The notes under the pieces: model-generated
The model's input: the letters and a program-made list of their open reading frames with translations, nothing else
Databases searched by the model: none
What the model was told of the DNA's origin: nothing
NCBI GenBank assembly: GCA_947624425.1
Contig: CANQKG010000051.1
Coordinates: 1 to 8,504 of the forward strand
Source of the DNA: an uncultured Clostridia bacterium
Lineage (GTDB): Bacteria > Bacillota > Clostridia > Oscillospirales > Ruminococcaceae
Direction: 5' to 3'
Length of the DNA: 8,504 nucleotides
Shown here: in pieces, positions 1 through 5,543 of the stretch
Numbering within the stretch: position 1 is the first letter of the stretch
How the letters are laid out: each line of letters starts with the position of its first letter
Made by a program: the position numbers and the translations under genes

Positions 1-4
1 GACG

Positions 5-37
5 GGGGTTCTGTATTATGATACAGAACCCCGTTTT
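5..37. terminator. Intrinsic terminator hairpin, probably bidirectional
   Basis: A perfect 12-bp inverted repeat (5-16 pairs with 21-32, 4-nt loop) has four G:C pairs at its base. On the plus strand it is followed by GTTTTGTTTTGTT. On the minus strand it lies 12 nt after the stop codon of the 84-residue gene, so it most likely ends that transcript. The minus-strand U-tract would fall before base 1 and cannot be seen. Confidence 0.7.
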
Positions 38-44
38 GTTTTGT

Positions 45-299
45 TCAAAGCTCTACCGGTCGATAGGAAATACGGGTGCGGAACACGATCCGTTCCTGTT
101 GCCGCCGGAGATGTTCCAGATACCGCCGCCGTTTCGCCGCATAGCTAAGCCGGACGCCGCAAACCGAAAGAAAGATCAGCAAAGCCCCCAAAACGATCAG
201 CAGCACCACGGTGGCAAGCGAAGCCGCCTCCGAAGCCGCGGCGGCGCCAAACAACAGGAAAAATCCCATCAGCCCGAACAGCAGGAAAATACGCTTCAT
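45..299 (-). CDS. Small two-helix membrane protein, predicted SOS-inducible (84 aa)
   Basis: I do not recognise the family. The start at 299 is chosen because AGGAG (308-312) sits 8 nt upstream; an in-frame ATG at 317 lies upstream of that site and is unlikely. The protein has a Lys-Arg N-terminus, a hydrophobic segment at about residues 4-23, a short Ser/Glu/Ala turn, a second hydrophobic segment at about 28-48, and a strongly basic tail (about 50-78, with KRRR and RR clusters). The positive-inside rule predicts a hairpin with both ends in the cytoplasm. The first segment could instead be a signal peptide ending near the AAAASEA stretch. The gene has its own promoter with a LexA box over the start point, so DNA-damage induction is inferred. 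Small SOS-induced membrane proteins in other bacteria include division inhibitors and TisB-type toxins, but no sequence similarity to those is claimed. It appears monocistronic, with a terminator 12 nt downstream. Confidence 0.72.
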   Translation of the reverse strand: MKRIFLLFGLMGFFLLFGAAAASEAASLATVVLLIVLGALLIFLSVCGVRLSYAAKRRRYLEHLRRQQERIVFRTRISYRPVEL

Positions 300-328
300 A
301 TCAGTCACTCCTATCATAAATTTGAAAG

Positions 329-344
329 AAGAACATTTGTTCTT
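329..344. promoter_or_regulatory. LexA (DinR-type) operator
   Basis: The core GAAC-N4-GTTC at 331-342 lies in the near-palindrome AAGAACATTTGTTCTT. Read on the minus strand it fits 12 of 14 positions of the Bacillus LexA consensus CGAACRNRYGTTYC; the two outermost bases differ. It starts 9 nt downstream of the -10 box of the small membrane protein gene and so covers the expected transcription start, where a bound repressor would block initiation. Confidence 0.72.
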
Positions 345-350
345 TTCTTT

Positions 351-379
351 ATTTTATCCCCTTTTCCCCGATTTGTCAA
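351..379 (-). promoter_or_regulatory. Sigma-A promoter of the 84-aa membrane protein gene
   Basis: On the minus strand, TTGACA (379-374) and TAAAAT (356-351) are separated by exactly 17 nt. The expected start point is near 344, inside the LexA box, giving a leader of about 45 nt to the ATG at 299. An AT-rich palindrome lies 3 nt upstream of the -35 box. Confidence 0.82.
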
Positions 380-382
380 GCG

Positions 383-405
383 TTTTTTGAAAAATTTTCA
401 AAAAA
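383..405. repeat. AT-rich perfect palindrome upstream of the -35 box
   Basis: Eleven-base arms (383-393 and 395-405) flank a single central A. They are built of T6, GAAAA and their complements. The position just upstream of the -35 box and the A/T tracts fit an UP element that raises promoter strength; a regulator site is the alternative. Confidence 0.45.
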
Positions 406-420
406 ATCCACCCGCATATG

Positions 421-473
421 AAATGCACCCCTCTTTAGACAAAGTGGTATAATGTCTAAAAAAGGGTGCATTT
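421..473. repeat. Concentric double palindrome, possible MITE or IS-end relic or hairpin
   Basis: The outer arms AAATGCACCC (421-430) and GGGTGCATTT (464-473) and the inner arms TTTAGAC (434-440) and GTCTAAA (454-460) share the same centre. A 3x3 internal mismatch separates them and the loop is 13 nt. Seventeen of 20 positions pair, so this is not chance. T5 follows on the plus strand, so it could act as a terminator there, but the TATAAT in the loop is odd for one. No gene explains it. An insertion-sequence end or a miniature element is possible; I cannot name one. Confidence 0.55.
445..453 (+). promoter_or_regulatory. Possible extended -10 promoter reading rightward
   Basis: TGGTATAAT combines a perfect TATAAT (448-453) with the TG extension, inside the loop of the 421-473 palindrome. 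There is no good -35 at the normal distance (425-430 is GCACCC). If active, it would start near 460 and read toward the 3' end of the ABC operon. Confidence 0.3.
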
Positions 474-488
474 TTATCTCAACAAGGA

Positions 489-529
489 GTACCAAGCAAA
501 AGGTACATACTAGAAGTTAAGCCGCGGCT
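489..529 (+). other. Gene-free stretch with further inverted repeats
   Basis: GTACC (489-493) pairs with GGTAC (502-506) over an 8-nt loop, and AGCCGCGGCT (520-529) is a perfect 10-bp palindrome. With the flanking hairpins at 421-473 and 536-571, the stretch is more structured than ordinary intergenic DNA. I see no credible coding frame; the longest plus-strand reading from the ATG at 452 is 22 codons with no ribosome binding site. Confidence 0.4.
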
Positions 530-535
530 AAAACG

Positions 536-571
536 AAATGGCTTGACGCCTGCAAAGATATCAAGCCATTT
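536..571. terminator. Hairpin, candidate terminator of the ABC transporter operon
   Basis: AAATGGCTTGA (536-546) is fully complementary to TCAAGCCATTT (561-571), with a 14-nt loop. T-rich bases follow on both sides (TTTTAGTT on plus, ATTTCGTTTTAG on minus), so it could end transcription either way. It lies 124 nt after the ABC stop codon on the minus strand, and no better hairpin is visible between. The U-tracts are imperfect and the loop is long, so efficiency is uncertain. Confidence 0.5.
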
Positions 572-572
572 T

Positions 573-695
573 AGTTGCTTACTATTCGATTTTACAAGGT
601 TTTCCTTAAAACTCTATCTGCCTTTTTCATCCCAATTTAACTTATTATGAAACACCACTGCCTTACCACCATAGTTGAACAAATATCTGCCGCAT
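573..695. other. Intergenic stretch, 3' untranslated region of the ABC operon
   Basis: AT-rich, with no RNA gene, hairpin or supported coding frame. One minus-strand frame stays open for 28 codons past the ABC stop, but has no ATG/GTG start and no ribosome binding site. Confidence 0.4.
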
Positions 696-2471
696 TTATT
701 CCGTCACATATTTCTCAGCCTGTAAACGAAATGACGCGGCATAAGCACCGTTTTGTTTCATCAGTTCATCATGGGTGCCTTGCTCAATGATCTCACCATT
801 TGACATCATATAAATGCGGTCAGCACCCCGGGTGCTGGAAAGCCGGTGTGAGATAAAGATCACCGTTGCATTGCGGAAATTCTCGCGCACCGATTCATAA
901 AAGCTATATTCGCTGATCGGATCGAGTGCCGCAGAAGGCTCATCTAAAATCACGAACCGGCAATCATGGTAAAATGCCCGCGACAATGCGATTTTATGCG
1001 CTTCGCCGCCCGACAGGATCAAACCGTCTTCATATAATTCCCGCCCGAACTGTGAGGCAGTTCTATGCTCCGTACGGTCAATGCGCTCCGCCAATCCGCT
1101 TTTCTTCAGTGCGTGCCATACCTGTTCCTCATCTGGTTTAGTATCCATCGATACATTTTCCGCAACGCTGCAGGCATAGGTGCAATAATCCTGGAATACT
1201 GCGCCGATCTGCTTCCGATAAGGCGTCAGCCGATACTCCCGAATGTTTCTTCCCTGCATCTTGATTTCTCCGCGATCCGGATCATAAAACCGCATCAGCA
1301 GTTTGACCAATGTGCTTTTGCCGGAGCCATTATAACCGACAATAGCGATCTTCTCGCCCGGTCGGATATGAAGATCAATATCCTTTAACACCGAGTGATC
1401 TGTTCCGGGATAGCGGAATGACAAGTTGTTGATCTCAATCTCCGCCGCTTCCGTGCCGGGCATGACCTGCCCTTCGTCTTTTACCGTGTTCTGATAGTTT
1501 TCAAACTTCTGAAACAGCTCGGTATGCAGACTATGCTTTTGATAATTCGTGAGGGTCTCCATCAAGTTCGGGAGCCAATAACTCAGTTTATCCATGCAGA
1601 GATAGAGTGCCGTAAAATCACCGACCGACAGCGTTTTACTTACAACGATGCGGTAAACCAAAATAGCCATATATACCGCGTCGGTGAGAAACACCGTCGT
1701 AAAGAAGTTGAGCAGCCGCAGCACCAAAAACCGCATATCGTATTTTTTATTGGTATCCACGATCTCGCGGATAGATGTTTTGAAATATGCGGTCAACGGG
1801 AGCTTGATCCTGCTCATGCGCAGCTCCTTGGCATAGTCCGGCAGGAAAAAGATGCGGCCGGTATAATCCCGTTTGCGATAAAGCGGCGCCAGCTCCAGTT
1901 CACATTTCAGTTGAAGACGGTTGAACACCGCATTGGTGAGAAGTCCCATCACAAGACTGACCACGGCAAACACCACGCCGAGCGCATCCAGCGAGAGCAG
2001 AATGGTAACAAAGCCGGAGATGGACACCACCTGCTCCAGCAGTTCCACATGGGTGTGGAAGATATTCAATGCATTGGTATCCGCATTCTGATTCGCCATA
2101 ATGAGCGTGTCATAGTATTCCGGCTGATCATAGCATGCCAAATCCACCGCAGACGCTTTTTCCATCAGATGCGTTTTCATCTTTTGCGCCAACCGTTCCC
2201 GGCAGATCGGGAAATACTGACAGTCCACCCATTTCCGCAGAAATACCGTTATGATACTAAGCGCACCGGCAACGGCGAAAAACGGAAGGATGTCAAAAAA
2301 GCCCTTTCCCGCTTCCACCGCGTCGATCGCAAACTTGAAAGAATAGGTGAACAGGAAGATATCCAGCAACGAGGTGACTACGACCAGTATGATTTTCAGC
2401 AGGGCATAAAACGGGATATAGCGGAAAATATATTTCTGCATATAAAGTTGATCTGCAATCTTTTTCTTCAT
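696..2471 (-). CDS. ABC exporter half-transporter, membrane domain plus ATPase (591 aa)
   Basis: A type I ABC exporter subunit in the cytoplasmic membrane, coupling ATP hydrolysis to efflux of an unknown substrate. The hydrophobic membrane domain covers about residues 18-310. The ATPase domain runs from about 345 and is complete: A-loop Tyr354, Walker A GYNGSGKST (379-387), Q-loop Gln427, signature LSGGE (486-490), Walker B FVILDE with Asp510 and catalytic Glu511, D-loop SAALD (513-517) and switch His542. The length is normal for the family. The start at 2471 is chosen because GGGGGA lies 7 nt upstream and because its ATGA overlaps the stop of the preceding gene, the mark of translational coupling; a longer in-frame reading to 2519 would run well into that gene. 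It is most likely one half of a heterodimer with the product of 2468-4256. Peptide, lipid or drug export are all possible; no precursor peptide or maturation gene is nearby to decide. Confidence 0.9.
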   Translation of the reverse strand: MKKKIADQLYMQKYIFRYIPFYALLKIILVVVTSLLDIFLFTYSFKFAIDAVEAGKGFFDILPFFAVAGALSIITVFLRKWVDCQYFPICRERLAQKMKTHLMEKASAVDLACYDQPEYYDTLIMANQNADTNALNIFHTHVELLEQVVSISGFVTILLSLDALGVVFAVVSLVMGLLTNAVFNRLQLKCELELAPLYRKRDYTGRIFFLPDYAKELRMSRIKLPLTAYFKTSIREIVDTNKKYDMRFLVLRLLNFFTTVFLTDAVYMAILVYRIVVSKTLSVGDFTALYLCMDKLSYWLPNLMETLTNYQKHSLHTELFQKFENYQNTVKDEGQVMPGTEAAEIEINNLSFRYPGTDHSVLKDIDLHIRPGEKIAIVGYNGSGKSTLVKLLMRFYDPDRGEIKMQGRNIREYRLTPYRKQIGAVFQDYCTYACSVAENVSMDTKPDEEQVWHALKKSGLAERIDRTEHRTASQFGRELYEDGLILSGGEAHKIALSRAFYHDCRFVILDEPSAALDPISEYSFYESVRENFRNATVIFISHRLSSTRGADRIYMMSNGEIIEQGTHDELMKQNGAYAASFRLQAEKYVTE

Positions 2472-3418
2472 CGGTCTTCCCCCTGATAGGCAGAAGCCTG
2501 TTTTTGATACATATCCCAATAAAGTCCCTGCCGCGCCATCAGTTCTGTATGCGTGCCTGCTTCTTTGATGGTGTGACCGTCGATCAAATAGATGACGTCC
2601 GCCATCTGCGTAGAGGACAGGCGATGGGAAATAAAGATGGTCGTTTTATCCTCCGCGGCATGCCGCAGGTTTTCGAACATCTGATACTCCGCCACCGGGT
2701 CAAGCGCGCTGGACGGTTCATCCAATATGGCAATCTGTGCATGACCGGCAAATACCCGCGCCAAAGCGATCCGTTGGGCTTCTCCGCCCGACAGCTCCAG
2801 ACCGTCCGGGTCAAACTCTCTGCCGATCACAGTCTGCAAGCCATGTGGAGCGTTCTTGATTTTCTCCCAGATACCGGCTTTCCGCAGTGCGGTCTCCGCC
2901 CGCTGCGGATCATCCGCACGACCCATCAGCACATTGTCCGCAACCGGTAACGAGAACATTCGAAAATCTTGAAACACGGTTCCGATCGTTTCCCGATAGG
3001 CGCGTACTTGATACTCTTTGATATTTTTGCCGTTATAACATATCTCACCCTGCTGCGGGTCATAGAGACGCATGATGAGTTTGACCAATGTGGTCTTTCC
3101 TGCTCCGTTGAGACCTACGATCGCAACTGTCTGTCCGGCGCGAATGGTAAAGGAAAGATGTTCCAGCGCCGGTTTCTCCGCACCGTCATAAGTGAAAGAG
3201 ACATCTTTGAATTCCAGTGTTTCAAAGGTGTCCGGGATCATGCCGGACTGATCTTCGGATATCTTGGATTCATAAGAGAGAAAGTCCCGTAGATTTTGGA
3301 TATACAGGCTGTCCCTATGTGCCTTGCCATAGGTGTCGGCAAGCTGCTGCAGGTTCCCCGCCAGACCGATCACCGCAACCGAGAGGACAGAGTATTCTCC
3401 GATACTCATCGTTCCCAA
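2468..3418 (-). CDS. C-terminal piece as read: last membrane helices and ATPase domain (316 aa)
   Basis: The part of the broken ABC gene downstream of the frameshift, open from a TTG at 3418 (or an ATG at 3409). It keeps the whole ATPase domain, with Walker A encoded at 3089-3115. No convincing ribosome binding site precedes either start, so independent translation is doubtful. A lone ATPase domain with a stub of the membrane domain would not make a transporter. Confidence 0.5.
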   Translation of the reverse strand: MGTMSIGEYSVLSVAVIGLAGNLQQLADTYGKAHRDSLYIQNLRDFLSYESKISEDQSGMIPDTFETLEFKDVSFTYDGAEKPALEHLSFTIRAGQTVAIVGLNGAGKTTLVKLIMRLYDPQQGEICYNGKNIKEYQVRAYRETIGTVFQDFRMFSLPVADNVLMGRADDPQRAETALRKAGIWEKIKNAPHGLQTVIGREFDPDGLELSGGEAQRIALARVFAGHAQIAILDEPSSALDPVAEYQMFENLRHAAEDKTTIFISHRLSSTQMADVIYLIDGHTIKEAGTHTELMARQGLYWDMYQKQASAYQGEDR

Positions 3419-4256
3419 CTCGGTGATCTTGTACAGCGCATACAGGCAGGAGGCAAAAAACGGGATTATACAAATTGAACAGGCTCATCATCAGATCAAG
3501 CGTTGCCAGCTTGATCCCATACTTTTTGTAGTTTCTTGTAATGCGCTCAGACGATAGCTGATAATTCCGCATAAGGACAGAAAAAATATTGGTGCTTCGT
3601 AATTCCTTTGCGTACTCTTTGAGATAGACCGTTCGGTTGACATATTCCTTTTCCCGACCGGGCGCCACATTTTCGACATCTAGAGAGTACTGAAGCTGGT
3701 TCTTCTTTTTACCAAATAAAAGCTGACTAGTAAGGGGAAATATAACAAAAATCAGCGCAAATGAATCCATGTCAACCAACGCGATAACCATGCTGATGAT
3801 GGCAACACAGGTTGAAAATACGGAAGTAAGATTATCCAAAACAGCAACAGGTCTGCCGGAGGTTTCCAGGCAAGCCTTCGTATACATCTCATAGAACGCC
3901 GTATTTTCAAAAGCCGCAAGCTCCACATCGGTGGCCTTGGCATAGACGCGCATATGCAGTGTCTCGTAGATATACTGATCGGTTTCCACTGATACGCGAA
4001 AAGAATAAAAATTAAATAAAATACGGCGAATGAAATAGAGAAATGCTCCGATACCGACCAATAGCAACAAATACCCTAAACTTTTCTGTTCTATGATACC
4101 GTTCAGTAAATACCGATAAAAAATAATACTAAAATAGATATCCCACGCACTATCCGTAAGATTTAAAAGAAAACTGAAAATCACACGAGAGGGCGCAATT
4201 TTCCAGATTAGTCGGAAAATGTAAAAATTATTCTGCCAAATATGCTTTTCTTTCAT
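3315..4256 (-). CDS. N-terminal piece as read: truncated membrane domain (313 aa)
   Basis: The part of the broken ABC gene upstream of the frameshift. The first 267 residues are a plausible exporter membrane domain. The last 46 or so are out-of-frame sequence rich in Cys, Gly and Arg, ending at a TAG inside the downstream reading frame. This coding part is AT-richer than the ATPase half. Confidence 0.5.
   Translation of the reverse strand: MKEKHIWQNNFYIFRLIWKIAPSRVIFSFLLNLTDSAWDIYFSIIFYRYLLNGIIEQKSLGYLLLLVGIGAFLYFIRRILFNFYSFRVSVETDQYIYETLHMRVYAKATDVELAAFENTAFYEMYTKACLETSGRPVAVLDNLTSVFSTCVAIISMVIALVDMDSFALIFVIFPLTSQLLFGKKKNQLQYSLDVENVAPGREKEYVNRTVYLKEYAKELRSTNIFSVLMRNYQLSSERITRNYKKYGIKLATLDLMMSLFNLYNPVFCLLPVCAVQDHRVGNDEYRRILCPLGCGDRSGGEPAAACRHLWQGT
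3455..3460 (-). other. Frameshift site in a homopolymer run
   Basis: Six A on the plus strand (six U in the mRNA, after CCCG and before GCC). Reading must skip one base here to join the two halves of the ABC gene, as by a +1 shift on UUU-U or a one-base slip of the polymerase. Six bases is short for efficient transcriptional slippage. Confidence 0.75.
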
Positions 4257-4295
4257 GATATTCCTCAGAGACTTAGTATTGATTTTGCTCATTTA

Positions 4296-4323
4296 TATTT
4301 AGATCACTTCTTTCATATGTAAA
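4296..4323 (-). promoter_or_regulatory. Candidate promoter of the ABC operon
   Basis: On the minus strand, TTTACA (4323-4318) and TAAATA (4301-4296) are 16 nt apart. The expected start near 4289 gives a leader of about 33 nt to the ATG at 4256 and leaves out the ATG at 4292. No terminator is visible between the preceding gene's stop and this site, so read-through is also possible. Confidence 0.45.
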
Positions 4324-4375
4324 GCACATAAAAGAAGACCTAACTATTATCGTTAAGTGAAAGTATCCCTCGCAT

Positions 4376-5266
4376 TTATTTTCGAAGCAAATCATTCGAC
4401 GGCAGTGTCTTCAAAATAGGATCTACAATAGGCTTGGCCAACCGCTCATATTCTACATCTGCATTCGAATGAATAACAGGTAGATGTCCCATTTCACGCA
4501 GAATATCCAACATTGGCCACACCGAATCAGGTGCTAAATTTTTGATCCAATTTCCTAATATTGCAGGGTGGTGGGTGGTCATACAGTCAAATTCTGCAAA
4601 CTGATACAAACCATATTTCCCATTACTATTTTTTTTAATTGTCTCATAACTGCCAAACTGCTTTTTTAGTACTTCTACAAATGGTACCCCTTTGATTGCC
4701 CATTCCCCTTGTGTAACAATCAAAGTTGGCTGTAACACTCGAATTTCTTCAATTAGATGCTGCACACAACACTCCCGCATAGTTTTAGTATCCCTTGTTC
4801 CTGAAAGATTTTCAAAATTTTCTGCCTTTTGAAAAGAACATCGAAGTAGATTGGAAAGTGCATAGCTTGCATAAATATACTCAGTATGAACGCCAAAAAT
4901 ATTCTGCAATAAGTACAAGGTGCCTTTGATGTGATTGTTCTTTTTTTGCCAATGAATGCAGTTGAGCACATTTTGATTATTGGTTTGAAAATCTGGGGAG
5001 GTTCCATATTCAGAGTTTTTCATATATCCAGTTTCCTTACCAATCACCAGAACGCGCACAGGCATTTCCTGATAATAGGTATCATAAAGCGGCATCACCG
5101 CGGCAGTGCCACCACCAAATTGTCGTTTTACATCATTCCTCTGTGATCTCTCGCAATTATTTTTATACTTGCATGCAAATTCATAGGCTTGCAAATGCTC
5201 CAACTGATAATATTGATATAATTGCAGAATTCTGCCCTCAGTTTTTTTTAAATCAAATGTCCACAT
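4376..5266 (-). CDS. Uracil-DNA glycosylase-like protein, probable Fe-S type (296 aa)
   Basis: Resembles family 4/5 Fe-S uracil-DNA glycosylases along its length. Cys32 and Cys38 stand where the N-terminal CxxC pair lies. IGKETG (75-80) matches the GEAPG motif. LLRC with Cys143 and RECC with Cys167 match the other two cluster cysteines; Cys167 lies 13 residues before a Pro that precedes LIVTQG (182-187), close to the family's KVIVTLG. TTHHPA (230-235) corresponds to the C-terminal HPA/HPS motif. Such enzymes remove uracil from DNA, but here the first pair is C-x5-C, motif A has Lys-Glu-Thr for Glu-Ala-Pro, and the protein is longer than the usual 200 or so residues. Catalysis is therefore uncertain and another nucleic-acid role is possible. 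The ATG at 5266 is preferred (GGGAAG 9 nt upstream) over the GTG at 5308, which has no ribosome binding site. The gene is AT-richer than purF and the citrate synthase gene, which hints at transfer. Confidence 0.65.
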   Translation of the reverse strand: MWTFDLKKTEGRILQLYQYYQLEHLQAYEFACKYKNNCERSQRNDVKRQFGGGTAAVMPLYDTYYQEMPVRVLVIGKETGYMKNSEYGTSPDFQTNNQNVLNCIHWQKKNNHIKGTLYLLQNIFGVHTEYIYASYALSNLLRCSFQKAENFENLSGTRDTKTMRECCVQHLIEEIRVLQPTLIVTQGEWAIKGVPFVEVLKKQFGSYETIKKNSNGKYGLYQFAEFDCMTTHHPAILGNWIKNLAPDSVWPMLDILREMGHLPVIHSNADVEYERLAKPIVDPILKTLPSNDLLRK

Positions 5267-5390
5267 TGCTCCACTCTTCCCTTTTAAACATATTAGAGTT
5301 AAATGCACTTAAAAAATATATTTCGTCTGAATCAAGCGCAACAATTAACAATGTAACACACCTTTGCTTTCTATAATGTAGTACCGTTTG
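5267..5390 (-). other. Long AT-rich leader of the glycosylase-like gene
   Basis: About 124 nt between the predicted start point and the ATG. I see no recognisable riboswitch, strong hairpin or leader peptide with a ribosome binding site. Confidence 0.35.
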
Positions 5391-5396
5391 CCTGTT

Positions 5397-5425
5397 ATTC
5401 TACCAAATATATACTTCTTTGTCAA
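5397..5425 (-). promoter_or_regulatory. Sigma-A promoter of the glycosylase-like gene
   Basis: On the minus strand, TTGACA (5425-5420) and TAGAAT (5402-5397) are exactly 17 nt apart. The start point should be near 5390, leaving a leader of about 120 nt before the ATG at 5266. A second TGACA just upstream (5435-5431) and the inverted repeat TGAC-TT-GTCA (5426-5435) abut the -35 box and could be an operator. Confidence 0.75.
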
Positions 5426-5508
5426 TGACTTGTCACTTGTGTTTCTAAAGTGGATACAGTACGATATTTCAATATTCCCATTACTTGCACAGTTTTTCTT
5501 ACAGCAAA

Positions 5509-5538
5509 AACGAAGCCTTGCTTTTGCAAGGCTTCGTT
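5509..5538 (-). terminator. Strong intrinsic terminator of the purF/citrate synthase unit
   Basis: A perfect 13-bp stem (5509-5521 with 5526-5538) and a TTTT loop, starting 5 nt after the citrate synthase-like stop codon. On the minus strand it is followed by TTTTTGCTGT, partly inside the stem. It separates this unit from the promoter of the next gene. Confidence 0.92.
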
Positions 5539-5543
5539 CGGTT

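Larger units (their letters stand above)
2468..4256 (-). pseudogene. ABC exporter half-transporter with one-base frameshift (595 aa if corrected)
   Basis: A second type I ABC exporter subunit, partner of the 696-2471 product. It is read in two frames: the membrane domain (to residue 267) in one and the rest in another, with the switch at the run of six A at 3455-3460. Removing one base restores a 595-residue protein. The interval from the KKY motif to (L/M)S(V/I)G(D/E)(F/Y) is then 41 residues in both subunits, which points to an original run of five. In the corrected protein: A-loop Tyr356, Walker A GLNGAGKTT (381-389), Gln429, LSGGE (488-492), Asp512, Glu513 and His544, all intact. The start at 4256 is preferred over the in-frame ATG at 4292 because GAGG lies 6 nt upstream, and because the best promoter would place 4292 before the transcript start. 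The cause may be a real mutation, a sequencing error or slippage. Confidence 0.8.

Noticed and set aside
18..452. Plus-strand open frame of 144 codons
   Set aside because: It lies opposite the small membrane protein gene and its promoter, has no ribosome binding site and gives low-complexity Gln/Arg/Pro-rich sequence.
512..523. AGAAGTTAAGCC, identical to a conserved stretch of 5S rRNA
   Set aside because: Only about a dozen bases match. The flanking sequence has neither the 5S helices nor the expected length, so it is chance or at most a tiny relic.
611..697. Minus-strand frame of 28 codons just after the ABC stop, rich in Gly, Lys and Asn; considered as a peptide precursor or gene fragment
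   Set aside because: It has no ATG/GTG start, no ribosome binding site and no recognisable leader. The ABC protein already ends where family members normally end, so this is not a lost C-terminus.
1524..2486. Long plus-strand open frame (320 codons) opposite the ABC gene
   Set aside because: It mirrors the third-position composition of a strongly conserved minus-strand gene; its product is His/Gln/Arg-rich with no domain. The same applies to the 348-codon plus frame at 5859-6905.
441..5452. Shared AAAGTGG at 441-447 and 5446-5452, considered as ends of a mobile island carrying the ABC and glycosylase-like genes
   Set aside because: A 7-base match is expected by chance in 8.5 kb, and no longer direct or inverted repeat or integrase supports an element with these borders.
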